Shown here: piece after piece, positions 21,923 to 33,845 of the stretch
Layout: every line of letters begins with the position of its first letter
Position numbering within the stretch: position 1 is the stretch's first letter
DNA from: Canna indica
Lineage: Eukaryota > Streptophyta > Magnoliopsida > Zingiberales > Cannaceae
Reading direction: 5' to 3'
NCBI GenBank assembly: GCA_034359265.1
Contig: CP136896.1
Location: 11,501,501 to 11,565,500 of the forward strand
Length of the DNA: 64,000 nt
The notes under the pieces: generated by a model
What the model saw: the letters and a program-made list of their open reading frames with translations, nothing else
Database searches by the model: none
Told to the model about the DNA's origin: nothing
Program-made: the position numbers and the translations under genes

Positions 21923-22171
21923 AAGGTTGTAGACTTAAGTTTAATCATCTAACCTACACTCATGACTTCCAACATCACACTAGCTCAAGGGACTTCAACT
22001 CGCGCACCTCCACTTTTTGATGAGAATAATTATGCTTATTGGAAAACTAGAATGAATATATTCTTGCAATCCCTAGGATTAGATGTACGGAGAATGATTC
22101 AAGTGGAATATAAACAACCTTCTAAGAGTATAAATGATTGTATCAAGAAGATATCAAAATGTTTAATTTAA

Positions 22172-23752
22172 GGATTAATTACACTATATATCCTCAACTT
22201 TGGACCTTTTCCCAATTCTATCCCAGGTTTTTATTTGTTTCGATACTATACTCAAATTTTAATTTTATTTCAATTATATCCCACCGTGAATCAGATGTTA
22301 GATTCACCGTTAACGCATTGATGTGGCGTTGCTGACGTGGATCAGTAGCACAGTCAGCACATCAACATAAATTTAAAAATTAAAATTATATTAAAATATT
22401 TTGTTGCTTCTTTGTTGTTGCTACTACCCTCTTCTTCATCTTCTTCCCCATACCCTATCGTTGTGTCTCCGTCCATGTCGTTGGCTCCACCGGCCCGACG
22501 GTCCACCTTAACAAGTCGCCAATGCACCCACTCGATCCTCTCACCTTCGCCGAGATAGACACCGTCAACCACGTCTAGTCCCATCGGCTTCCCCTCGCTG
22601 TCGATTTCCATGATCTGCCCCGCCACGAGCCCCTCCGGCCCCATTGCCGCCCCCGAGCTCCGCAACGGCACGGAGGACCCGCTTCGTCGGTCCGCCAAAA
22701 GCAATCGAACTACTAACTTCTCCAAGTTGTGAATAGTATGTACTCAATTGTTTCAGACATAGAACTTGACTCTTAAAACCCAAATTAGATCTTCCGATTC
22801 CAATCCCGATTCGAAGTCTAAATTGCATTAACAATGACTTCTAAGCATTGGAATCATAAAATGCGAAGGGAAACTACAAAAGTTAGCAGATTTGGCCAAT
22901 ATAAGTTCATATCCACATAGTAAGAACACAATTAAAAAAAAGACATCTTCCTTGAGATTCTCCTCCCGAAATTGTTTGGGTATATGCTCATATATAGCTG
23001 TCGGAAGAGCGCTATTGACATCTCCATGCCGCCCTTCTCCTCGAATTGGTGGCAAGAGATCGAGGGATGCTTAGCGAGAGCTTGGAGGGGGCCAAGAAGG
23101 AACTCTTGGAGATAGAGGAGACATCGGAAAGAGGAGAAGAGACAGAAGCCCCGGACACAGGCAGGGGATCGTAGTGCGACTGCCATGGATCGAGTTTCGT
23201 GTGGCGAGTCTAGGCAAGGTAGACGAAGAGGACTCAACCCTAACAGCGCGCGGGCGGCCGACGTAGCGGGTCCTTCGTGCCATTGCGGAGCTCGGGGCGG
23301 CGATGGGGCCGGAGGGGCTCGTGGCGGAGCAGATCGTGGACATCAAGAGCGAGGGGAAGGCGGTGTCTATCTCAGCGAAGATGAGAGGATCGAGTGGGTG
23401 TGTTGGCGACTTGTTAAGGTGCACCGTCGGGCCACCGGAGCCAACAACATGGACGGAGACACGACGGTAGGGTATGGGAAGAAGATGAAGAAGAGGGCAA
23501 CAACAGCAACGAAGAAGCAGCAAAATATTTTAATATAATTTTATTTTTTTAATTTATGTTGATGTGTTGACTGGACTATTGATCCACGTCAGCAGTGCCA
23601 CGTCAGCGCGTTAACAGTGAATCTAACATCTGATTCACGGCGGGATATAATTGAAATAAAATTAAAATTTGAGTATAGTATTGAAACAAAAAAAAACCTG
23701 TGATAGGTTTGGGAAAATGTCCAAAGTTGGAAATATATAATGTAACTAACCC
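22172..23752. mobile_element. Mutator-like element with ~530-bp inverted arms (Pack-MULE candidate)
   Basis: Flanked by TTAATTTAA at 22163-22171 and 23753-23761, a perfect 9-bp target duplication. Ends are GGATTAATTACACTATATAT and, reversed, GGGTTAGTTACATTATATAT. The arms (about 22172-22700 and 23225-23752) remain similar through an AT-rich outer part and a GC-rich coding-like inner part. In both arms the inner part encodes a GPEGLVA-Q tract and a GERIEWVHWRL / EDERIEWVCWRL tract. The 525-bp spacer also has a protein-like composition (SAIDISMPPFSSNWWQEIE). No transposase is seen. The captured gene was not recognised. The element sits in copia gag, between the codons for QEDIKMFNL and NVNAMNAL. 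Confidence 0.88.
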
Positions 23753-24721
23753 TTAATTTAAATGTCAATGCCATGAATGCTTTACATTGTGGCTTATCTA
23801 TGAATGAATTTAATAGAATATCGTGTTATAAAATCACTTTTAGTATTTGCCTTGTTTTGGACCAAGAAGAGATGATTCACCTTAGAAGAAAGTTAGCGGA
23901 ATTGATGGGGAAGCCTCACAAGAAAAAGAAGGGCAAAAGTCACACCCCAAATCCGGTATAACCGGTCAAGGTACGTCACATACCCCGAAGCTTAACCCAA
24001 CTCAAACCACATAACACATAAATCAGACCTGAACATTTAATAATATCTCAAGTATTTAAAAAGAAATATTTAATTCCAAATAAACCCTAGATCACCAATT
24101 CAATAAATAGTAAGAGTTCAAATCGGTTTCAAAAGTTCAATTACTAATCGAGTAATAAAAATGCGGAAACAAATAAACCGAGTCGACATGACTCAACGAC
24201 TCAAAAGAAATAAAATGACTCGGGTATCCCCCTCGACCACGACGTGTCATGAGACCCGCTGCCCTACCGCCACCAGCCGCGCTACAGCACCACCGTTACC
24301 TCTCTGATCTAACTCAGGTGTTGCAAAATAAAAGATATGAGAGGTAAGTCCAACTAGGACTTAGTGAGTAGATCAGTTATCAATTTCCACCACAACATCA
24401 TCATCATGCAATAATCAAAAGCATACAGGTAAGCATAAGAACATAAAACATAATTTTATTTTGAGCATTTATTTTTAGCAGCGCAATCATCCTCGTCAAT
24501 ATATAGCAACCTGCAAGAAAATGCCACCACATATATTATGCACAATGCAACCATCCACATGCACAATGCAATCACATGAATCACCTCCAGACCCGTCGAT
24601 CCCACATAGCTACATGGGGTAGGTAGACGGGTGGCCGCCGCACTACCACCCAGCTCAATGTTAGCCTGTTGGGGTATGCCCTTTCCTCACCGACACTAGC
24701 TCTTCTAAGCTAACCTGTTGG

Positions 24722-25257
24722 TAGGGATGGCAATTCAAACCGGTTAACCGAACCGCAAAATTCGGTTTTGGATAGTGGATTTGCGATTCGGTTTCGGTTT
24801 CGAATAGTAAAAACCAAAAACCGTTTAAAATCAGTTCGATTTCGGTTATCGAGTCGGGTTATCGGGTCGGGTTATCGGGTCGCGGTTAACCGGTAACCGA
24901 AACCGGTTATATATTCAGTTTCGATTACCGGTTTTTTGCGGTTAACCGGTAACCGAAACCAGTTTTGTTATTAATCTTTGAACCGGTTATCCGTTTACTA
25001 TCAGTTTTTTACAGTTAACCGGTATCCAAAACCGATTTTGTTATTAATCTTTGAATCGATTATCCGTTTACTACTGGTTAACCGATTAGTAAACGGATAA
25101 CCGATTCTATTCGAACCAAAAAATTCGGTTTCGATTTCGGATATAGGCTTTTGAAACCGACCGGTTTCGGTTTTGGTTTCGGTTAGCGGGTTTGGAAAAC
25201 GGTTTCGGTTTTGGTTAACCCCCAAAAGTGCGGTTAATCGAACCGTTGCCATCCCTA
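24722..25257. mobile_element. Non-autonomous hAT element (TAGGGATGGCAA termini)
   Basis: Perfect termini TAGGGATGGCAA and TTGCCATCCCTA, flanked by CCTGTTGG at 24714-24721 and 25258-25265, a perfect 8-bp target duplication. The interior is made almost only of AACCGGTTAACCGG, TTCGGTTTCGG and related motifs on both strands. No transposase. Confidence 0.93.
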
Positions 25258-26417
25258 CCTGTTGGGGCATATGTTCCCCTCACCTGCTCAGGTCTCCGAG
25301 CTGTCTCCTTGGGGTATGATCTCCCCGCACCAGTCGGACTTCCGAAATAAAGCCAACGTTGTCTCCTTGGGGCATATCTTTTTCGCACCAGCAAGACTTC
25401 TGGGAAATGCAACACGCACATCACAATATCACACATGCAGGGAATATAGACATAAGGTAAGGTATGTTGAACAACAAGTAAATAGGGGTATGTCTAAGAC
25501 ATACCTCAATCTCCGTCTCCTCGCGCAATATATCACAATCACGCAGATAAATATATATACATAATGATGTTCAAATCATGAATTCACAGCATACACAATG
25601 AGCATGAAATTAAGATACAACACCTCCAAACATCGTAGGAAAAATAAGCATGTATAAAATGTAAACAATACAATACATCCTAATTTCCCTACGCGGTTTA
25701 AGCTCGACTTAAGCCCTCCTCTAGCCGTGTACCCTAGGGTCGGCCTACCCCTCTACCCGAGTGCTCTAGGGGCATAGAGGGTCCGTCCCCCTTGGGTCCC
25801 CTAAGGGTCGGCTCACCCTAAAGTTGTCCTAGGGTTCTAGGGTCTCTAGGTATTTCTATGGTACTCAATTCCCTACTTGTATGTCTCTACAATTTCTCTA
25901 AAGTGTAGAAGAGATTTAATGTACCCTGAAGTATGTCCCTAAGGTATAAAAATTCTACTTTTATTTTTTCCAAATCTGTCCCTAGTGGTCGGCCACCCAG
26001 CTAGTTCTTTCCCAAAACCCTTCATTTCCTCAAGATCCCAAGCAAGCATCAAGAAACCTCAGCAACCATCAAGAATCCTCAAGAAAACCCCAAGAATTGG
26101 AAGAAGAAGGGGGGCGGCACAGCAAGGAAAAGGGGCGGCCAAATCGCCCAAAAATTCATTCAATAGAACCGTTGCGATCACGATAGAATTCTCAATACGA
26201 GTATTCAATTCGATTCACGAAAAATCCAACGGAAAACGACGGAATCTCCATGACATAAGGGCGGCACAGCATGGGTGAGGAAAAGAGGGAAAAGAAAGGG
26301 CAAATCCACTCACCTTTTTGGAGAAATCGGGGAGGAAGAAGAAGCAGAGGATCTTCCTACGTTGAACGTCGACGAACTCGCAAAATTCCGGCTCCGACGG
26401 CTCCCCCTCCTTTTGGT

Positions 26418-26418
<1 letters not shown>

Positions 26419-26463
<45 letters not shown>
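26419..26463. repeat. (CT)n microsatellite in the gypsy LTR
   Basis: About 22 CT dinucleotides, which create artificial Leu-Ser/Arg-Glu open frames on both strands. Confidence 0.95.
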
Positions 26464-26465
<2 letters not shown>

Positions 26466-26948
26466 GTGGCATGCTGCTAGAAACAACAGTCATGCGCCCC
26501 CTTTGGCTATTTATGGGGCCTGACTGGCCTAAATTACCAAAACGCCCTCACTTATTCGCCCGATTTCTAAAATCCATAACTAATTCATTCTAACTCCGAT
26601 TCAAGTTTCGATTGAACCGATAAATTCGTCTCAGGACCCTCTATCATATTAGTGTGCTAAATCTCCTAAATAAAATAAATATATTTTTTCCTAATTTTTT
26701 TTCTATATATGCAGCTTACTGGAATTAAATTCTGCGACTCTACGTCAATCCGTGCTAACTCTGGGCCACGGTCATCTACTAAGGATTAAAATATTATTTT
26801 AGGATTTTGGGCATTAACAGCAAAAGACATAAGAAGCAAAATTTTCCACTACTCAATGTCACCCCCTCCACATCGTTTTCTAAGAAGGATCAGAGAAAGA
26901 AGAAGAAAAAAGCTCTAATGGCTTCTTGGGATAAGAGTAAGTCATCAT

Positions 26949-28698
26949 TGTTGGGTGAAATGGCACACTAGAGGGGGGTGAATAGTGTGCTATCTAAATC
27001 TATTTGTCTAATTTCGGTTTTAATCGTTCCTTATATTGTTTAGGCAAATTATAATTTTACGATTAAATGCGGAAGCAAGATAAACCAATTAGGCACAAAC
27101 AAAAGATTACAATGCTAACATATAAATTTATAGTGATTCGGCCCTAATACCTACTCCACTATCTAAGCACCCCGCTTAGAATTTCCAAACTAAGTTTACT
27201 AGATTAAATTAGTTCCCTTACAAGAGGACTTTAACCTCAAGAGACACACTCTCAATCTAAGGCACTTCCACACCCGGAAGTCTCTGCCTTCTTACCGAGA
27301 GTACTCTTCCACCTCAACCCTAAGGGATACCTCAACTAATCCTAGTAAGCTATGTTTACACAAGTGGCTTTACACCTTCTACACCAAGGTAACCACTCAC
27401 ACACAAGACCTAACACAAGGTCTTCTACAAACTCAAATCCAAGGAAAACAAGTTCAAATAACAGTTTAAGATTGCAATGAAAAGAGCTTAGAAATGAAAC
27501 CAAGAATCAGTGCTCTTTTCTAAGCCTTCAAAACCTCCAACTCACCAAGTCGTAGAACTCGAATTGAAACCCGAGTTGAGGCAGAGTGTGCGCTTGAAGA
27601 AGTTGTCGACGAAAGAACCGATCGCTATTAATCGATCTTTTGAAGGCTCAAAACTCTCTTTTAATGCTCAATAAAATTTGTAAGAGAGGTTAAAGGAGTT
27701 AGATGATGGATATTTATAACCTCTCAAAGAAACGACAGCTCAACGGGCGGAAAATAGGTGAAAAACTAGTCATTACCGTCGTTCGGTCGATCATCGGTCG
27801 ATCGACCGCTCGATCGCTCGAGCGACCGCTGCTCAATCTCTCTGTGCAGTCGACCGACGGGTCGACCTGAACGAGTCGCGAGATGAGCGATCCGCAATCC
27901 GGTCGACCGATGCAGTGAGTTGTAGTCGCGGTTCTTTTTCTCTGCAATTCGGTCGACCGATCGGTCGACCGAAGACCCTACTGCCAATTTTTGGCACACT
28001 TCGGTCGACCGATCGATCGATCGAACCTAGATCGGACTGGGCAGTTTGGTTTTGTTTGTTTATTTTCTGGTTCCGTCTTCGCTAAGTCTACTTAAGTTAA
28101 TAACTTTAAAACATAAATATTATATAAGGATTACCCCCTATTTGGATTCAATAAAAATATCTAAAAAATCAAAATCCTTAAGAATCAAAATCTAGTTTTT
28201 GGGTCTAGTACAAATTTTTTGAAAACGAAACTTTTCTAATTTTTTGAGTCAAATAAGGGTAGGCTAAAGGCTTCCAAAAATTCCTAAAAAATACCTCATT
28301 ATCTAATTTTAACCCAAGAAATAATTACCGTCATTTTTTATGTCAAGAAACTATCTAGGTCATATAGCCCTCCAAGGAGCTCCCTAGCTAAGTGAGTTTC
28401 AGGACGGTTTCCAAGTTTTCATATTTAGGAGTTCGGGTTTGGTTTTAGGGTTCCTATGCATCATCATGAAGATTACATAATAAACTAGACACCCTAGACC
28501 TAAACTTTAATTTCTCGACGAATCCGAGCGTCGACGAGCGTCCTTGCCGATTTCTCTGATTTCTTCGATTTTTCCGATCGGGGACGTCGAGCGCTAACCG
28601 ATATGAAACCTAAAAGATTTCTCAATAAACCATTAGTTCCATGTTTGTTATCATCAAAACCGAGATTAAGACTAAGGTTGAAAACCTTAAGCCAACAA
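26949..28698 (-). mobile_element. Solo copia LTR, minus orientation
   Basis: On the minus strand it runs from TGTTGGCTTAAGGTTTTC to TTCACCCAACA; flanks ATCAT at 26944-26948 and 28699-28703 are a perfect 5-bp target duplication. Same family as 7046-8331. It carries many TCGGTCGACCGA-type palindromes (27775-28025) and the CACACTA...TAGTGTG hairpin at its end (26960-26985). At 1750 bp it is the longest of the four copies. It is inserted in a copia element that has an LTR of the same family. Confidence 0.92.
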
Positions 28699-29449
28699 TC
28701 ATCTTCAAGTGGGGTAGAAAGTCAAAAAGAGAATGCCAACCTTTGTTTGATGGCAAAGGACAATGAGGTACATACCCATTTTTACTTTAGGTGATAATGT
28801 TTATACCCAAGTATAATTAGAAAAAAAAATTGAGCATATGTATTAATAATTCAATGTTGTTAGAAAAAGATTTAAGGAACTTAAAAAAGAAAATAAAATG
28901 TTAAAACTAACAAAGCTCTATGTATCAAAAATAAAAACTATGTTATCTACCACGTCGGCTGATGAGTCACCTCCCTCTCCTTGCTGACACTACGCTTCAT
29001 GGAAACATGGAGACATCAATTAACAGATGTCGTGGGGACTATTTTTATATGTATCATTTTTTGATTCGATCTGATTATTTTCTGTTTCATCTGTTTTGAT
29101 TCTTTGATTTCATTTTTCCTTGTCGTTTAAGAACAATAAAATGATGACTTTTTGGTTTCTTGTAATGATTTTAAAAGGAATGTTAAATTCTTGGAAAATG
29201 ATAAAAATTCTTTAGAAACAAAAAATATAGATCCACAAAGTTTAAATGACTAATCGAAAATCGAAAATGCTTCATTATGCTTACAAATTGAAAATTTAAT
29301 TGTTGACATGCTATCTTTGAAAAATGAGCTATTTTCTTTGAACATAGAATGAAAAATTTGAAAAAAAATTCCTGAGAATACTTATGTTCCACATGCTAAA
29401 GTAACATCTCATGTTTATGTCCAAGAATTAAAGTACCCTCTCATGCTCA

Positions 29450-29724
29450 TTCTCATTGTAATCAATTAAAGACTTTCCCGTAAGTCGTGAATTGCCTTGA
29501 TCCACCCGGATTTTCCTGATAATGAAATTTTCGACGATTACAGAAATAACGACCGAGTCGTGTAAGTTTTTATCAATCCTTTGGAAGTCATATTCATAGA
29601 ATGATATTACTTGGGTTCCATAGGTGGGCCTCTATGGGCGAGCGGTGCCATCGATCGCCATGATTGCTCAGAGGGATCTTTTCCTAGCCGAACTCGTTGC
29701 ACCTCCTCCTGCAAATTTTACGGC
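29450..29724 (-). pseudogene. Ty3/gypsy gag-protease junction fragment
   Basis: On the minus strand the first bases read KFAGGGATSSARKRSL, as between gag and protease of plant gypsy elements. Then comes the tract ISFYEYDFQRIDKNLHDSVV and VIVENFIIRKIRVDQGNS, resembling the ITFSDEDL...ALVISA...VKRILVD-GSS aspartic-protease region. In-frame stops are present. It continues the gag at 31316-33250 across a solo LTR and is cut off near 29450, where copia sequence begins. Confidence 0.72.
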
Positions 29725-31315
29725 TATTGGCCTAAGGTTTTCAACCTACGTCTTAATCTCGGTTTTGATGATAACAAATACGGAACTAATGTTTTCATAA
29801 AGAAATATTTTCAGATTCCATATCGGTTAGTGCACCACGTCCCCGATCGAAAAAATTGAAGAAATCGGAGAAATCGACAAGGTCGCTCATTGACGCTCAG
29901 ATTTCGTCGGGAAGATAAAGTTTATGTTTAAGGTGTCTAACATGTGTTGTAAATCCTCATGATGATGCAAAGAGACCCAAAAACCAATACCCAAACCCCA
30001 AGATATGAAAACCAAGCAAATTAGAAAAATGGCCCAAAAATTCTCTAAGCCTAGGGAGCTCCTTGGACGACTATATGACTTAGACATTTTTTTGACACCA
30101 AAAATCTCGATAATTGTTCCTTAGGTAGAAAGAAGTTAACGATTTATTTTAAAGGAATTTTTGGAAATCTTTAACCTATTCATATTTGACCCGGGAGATT
30201 ATAAAATTTTTTATTTTCACAAATTTGTACTAGACCCCAAAAGTTAGATTTTGATTTTTTTAAATATTTTTATTGAATCAAAATGGGGGTAATCCTTATT
30301 AACTTTAAAACAAAAATGTTAAATAAGACATATAAGATAACACACCTTGCTAAAATTGCCCTCGGTGCAGTTTCGATCGAATGGTCGGTCGACCGACGAG
30401 AGATCGAAGTTTGTCGATAATTCATAGCGGGCTTTCGGTCGAAGGTTCAATTGAATGTTCGGTTGAACGGACCATCGATCGATCGATCGACCGACCGACG
30501 GACTAACGACTCAAAAAATAGTCATTTCATTCTGTTGTACCCGAGCCCCATCATGTGTTCTGCCTATTTAAGACCCTATACAAACTTCCTATGAACTTCT
30601 AGAACCTATTGAGCCATCATATGATCTTAAACTAAGCCTTGATTGAGATATTCTTTCTAAACCCTAGCTTTGAGCCTTACATTCTTGATCATGCCTTTGA
30701 GCTTTAATCGATTCATCATCATGGCATCAAGAGGAGCTAGGATTTGTTGCTTGGAGCTAAGTGTTGTATTGTTTTATTATTTGCTCCATTTATTGTTGTA
30801 TTCTGTGTTTATTTTCATTGTATTACAAGTGTGTGAAAACCTTGGTTGCTAGGTTTGAGTTGGGTGGTAGCCTTGGTGTTTGAGGCTTAAATCCACTAGT
30901 GTACTTACTTTACTAGGATTAATTTTTGTTGTCCTTTAGGTTTTGAGGTGGGAGAGTGCTCTAGGTGTGAAGGCGGAGACTTCCGGTTGTGGAAGTGCAT
31001 TGGTGTGAGAGCGGAGATTCTTCGGGTAAAAGTCCTCAAGTGTAAGGAAATAATTATAATCTAGTAAAGCTAAGTTGGAAATCCTAAGCGAGGGTGCTTG
31101 GGTAGTGGAGTAGGCATTGGGGTCGAACCACTATAAATTGACTTGTTAGCATTGTTTGATTTTGTGTGTTCTTATTTACTTATCTTGCTTCCACATTTAT
31201 CATCCTTAATTGTGAATTGCCTAAGTAATCGAAGAAATGAATAAAATCGAAACTAGGCTTAATCATATAGTCAACACACTATTCACCCCGCTCTAGTGTG
31301 GCCATTCGACTTACA
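29725..31315 (+). mobile_element. Solo copia LTR inside a gypsy element
   Basis: Starts TATTGGCCTAAGG (decayed TGTTGGCC) and ends CGACTTACA; the same family as 7046-8331, with the GATGATAACAAAT start and the ACACACTATTCACCCCGC end. Palindromes GGTCGGTCGACCGACG and GATCGATCGATCGACCGACC lie at 30385-30500. Gypsy sequence on the two sides joins in a sensible order, which fixes the boundaries, but the 5-bp flanks (ACGGC / GCCGC) do not match well. Confidence 0.85.
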
Positions 31316-33250
31316 GCCGCTATATAGTCGATGACTCCTCGAACCTCGCTACTTGGCCGATTGGTTTAGTTGTTGTCCCATAACCTTCAGGGTGGTTCGA
31401 GGGTGTCTTACTCTGACTTCGGCGTCGGTGGTCGTGGCCATTCATGTCCCATTCAGGTTCTCTTCCATGATTAACATATTGGTCGAGTCGTCTAGCTCGA
31501 ACTAGGTCCTCAATCTGATCTCCTAGCACCACATAGTCCTTGGTGGTATGCCCATAGGCGTCGTGAAATGCGCACCTCTTGCTTTTATCAGCGTTGGGTG
31601 GATTTGTTTTTATTTTCCCGCATTAACGGGGTATCTGAAAAGCTTTAAGTCATAAATTTCTCGGAGAATAGCCTCCTTCTTCATATTGAGTGGAGTGCAC
31701 TTCTCATATCTAGCATTGGGTCGAGGCGGCGACTTTGCTCTTTTGTTATTGTCTCAGTTGTGGCGATCTCGGTCTTCGACTTTCTTGTTGGGCTTTTTGG
31801 ACTTCATGTCCTTGATGTTGTCTTTGGTGATTTGCTTATCGGTCTTTTTGGCATTTTAAAGTTCTTCCATCTCCATGTAATACACAACTCGTTCTTGAAA
31901 CTCGGCCATGCAATCTGGTTGGCAAGCTACTTAGGCTTTAGGTCGTGCTTGACAGAATATAGCTAGCTCGATGTGTGGGTCGAGGGTTGGGATCTCCATG
32001 GCCACAACATGGAACCTCTTCAGGTAATCCCTCAGCGACTCATGTTGTCCTTGTTTGAGATAATGGAGAGAGTCCTCGGTCTTGGAGTAGATCAGCGACA
32101 AGGAGAACTGATTGGTGAAGGCTCGGGAGAGCTCTTGGAAGGTATGTATAGATCCTGACGATAAGGTGGAGAGCCAGAATAATGAGGCAGATGATTGAGT
32201 CGGTTGCGTCGTTAAGGAACATCATCGACCTAAACATCATCAGATAAGTGGTTGGATCGCTCGTGCCATCGTAGGGCTGGAGTGTTGTTGGCAGTTTGAA
32301 GTTGTTGGGTAGTCGGACTGCCATGATATGCTCGGCGAAGGGTCTTGAGTCGACGATGGGGGGAGGAACTAGGGGTGAGAAAAAAAAATGATTTTTCGGT
32401 TAACCAAAAAATCAGTCCAAAACTAAACCAGTTTTTTCGGTTCCGATTTATGTTTTTAAAAAAAATCAGTTTTCGATTTCGGGTTCGGTCTACAATGTAA
32501 AAAGTCCACCAGTTTCGGTTAACCGACCGATTCAATATAATTTATTAATTTTTAATATATATATATATATATAATGATTTATAAATCATAAAAAAAATAA
32601 AAATGATTTATAATTAAAATATTAATTTTTGTAGCACATTATCTTGGCTCAAGTGATTTTTCTTTTTTTTCCTTTTTTTTCCAATGGGAATTCTGCATTT
32701 GTTTGCATTTTTCTACCTATGTGATTTGTATAATGTTACTATGTTTGTAGGTTAGATTTTTTTAATGATTAATCGAAAATCGAAAATTATCGGTTAACTG
32801 AACCGAAAAAACTAAAATCGAAGTGATGGTTAACCGATGTTAATGGATCGTTTTACGATTAATGGTTTTGAAAAACCGAAGTTAATGGATCGGTTAATAA
32901 AATTGCTAATGGACCAGTTAACCGGTCCATGCTCGCCCCTAGGAGGAACATTCTTCGTGACCGTAGTTTCATCCTCTCCTCTCCGCTGGTGTGTACGGGA
33001 AACCAAGTCTTGAAAGGCAAAGGTCAGCCTCTCGGTTCTCTCCAAGTCATGCTCCAAGCGGCGATGATCACGCTCGGTGGAGTGTTATTCCCCTGGTTGC
33101 TAAAAGCTGTGGTCTGAGCTATTAACCTTTGGTTCTGTGCCTGGAGATCAGCGATCATGCAACATAGTGTAGGATGAGGGATGTCTCGAACCATAATATC
33201 TCCCTGAATCTCGCAGGGGATGTGCTTAAAATGAGTAAATGCTAATTCCC
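31316..33250 (-). pseudogene. Ty3/gypsy gag, minus strand
   Basis: From about 33220 the minus strand reads an N-terminal coiled segment (MIADLQAQNQRLIAQ), then ERTERLTFAFQDLVS. After the hAT at 32370-32941 it continues HIMAVRLPNNFKLPTTLQPYDGTSDPTTYL and MMFRSMMFLNDATDSI, the hallmark of plant gypsy gag (F-LP-YDG-TDP--HL-F). Later a KGRR-rich tail leads to the CAHHDAYGHTT-like segment and IEDLVRARRLDQYVNHGRE near 31500. Frameshifts and stops are present. Confidence 0.85.
32370..32941. mobile_element. Non-autonomous hAT element (TAGGGGTGAG termini)
   Basis: Termini TAGGGGTGAGAAAA and GCTCGCCCCTA, flanked by GGAGGAAC at 32362-32369 and 32942-32949, a perfect 8-bp target duplication. The subterminal blocks are GGTTAACC-rich and the centre is AT-rich. 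Inserted in gypsy gag. This copy defines the family to which 4382, 11290, 19883, 42412 and 60707 belong. Confidence 0.93.
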
Positions 33251-33845
33251 GAAGATGTTAGGTTCATAATTCATGAATTACTTATAATTAATGAGGACAC
33301 ATGTGTCCTTGTATGGTCGAGTGGAGCTCCCAAGCTAAGTAATGTCGTGGTTCAACTTAAGTCTGGTTCATGAGTATGAGTGCTTCTGGGTCTGATCTGA
33401 CCATCCCAAAGTGCTGGTCAATCCAGATTTATTATATAATATACATATATAATTACAAAAATTTTGTTTTTGTTTTTTTAGTATTTGAATCGTTTAAGTC
33501 GACTCAATTAATCCGATGGTTAAATGGTTTCTATTTCGAATAACAAGGTTAAAAATCAATCCATTTTGATTTTGATTTCGGATAAGGATTTTGTAAATAA
33601 TCTTGAAATCGATTATTCTTAACTGAATGGTCATTTTGTACATTCCAAAAACATCCCACTAACCCAGTAAATTGCTAGGCGACACCCTGTCGAGTACTAG
33701 CTCCATCCTGACCATCAAATCGTGATCCAACGGTCCATATCCAGTTCGTAGGAGGAGAGCCTCCCCTCGTCCCCTTTTTTAAGTCCTTGAAGCAAGCAAG
33801 CAAGCAAGCGATAACCTGGTCGGTGAGCGAGCAAAGGGAGCTCTC
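33251..33845. promoter_or_regulatory. Upstream region of the DUF760 gene
   Basis: No gene. The final 100 bases before the ATG are GC-richer and hold an (AAGC)n tract at about 33787-33809, probably in the 5' leader. No unambiguous TATA box close to the start could be assigned. Confidence 0.35.

Larger units (their letters stand above)
23938..26819 (-). mobile_element. Solo gypsy-type LTR, minus orientation
   Basis: On the minus strand it runs from TGTTAATGCCCAAAATCC to GGGGTGTGACT, with the expected final CA changed. Flanks are GCAAA at 23933-23937 and 26820-26824, a perfect 5-bp target duplication. Its organisation (TCACACCCC edge, GGACTTAGTGAGTAGATCA, Lys/Arg-rich GC stretch near 26100, long CT run at 26419-26463) resembles the 2.8-kb LTR of the gypsy element at 51227-55721. 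A hAT element (24722-25257) is inserted in it; without that and its duplication the LTR is about 2.34 kb. No internal region remains. Confidence 0.85.
21962..29440 (+). pseudogene. Copia gag (and start of the pol region), split by three insertions
   Basis: Gag starts at the ATG at 21962: FDENNYAYWKTRMNIFLQSL is the N-terminal motif of copia gag (residues about 19-38). It breaks at 22171, resumes at 23762 (NAMNALHCGLSMNEFNRIS), breaks at 23937, resumes at about 26825 with a Lys-rich tract ending in WDKSKSS, breaks at 26948, and resumes at 28704 (SSSSGVESQKENANLCLMAK). After 28800 it decays through KFLENDKNSLE- and LIVDMLSLKNEL-like coiled segments, as in the long gag/pol linker of Sire-like copia elements. 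Stops and frameshifts are present and no protease-RT follows. The interrupting elements carry their own target duplications. Confidence 0.85.

Noticed and set aside
22354..22725. Minus-strand 123-codon frame as a stand-alone gene
   Set aside because: It is the inner arm of the Mutator-like element and recurs inverted in the other arm; treated as captured sequence.
26215..26523. Frames with long Arg-Glu or Leu-Ser runs
   Set aside because: Translations of the (CT)n microsatellite.
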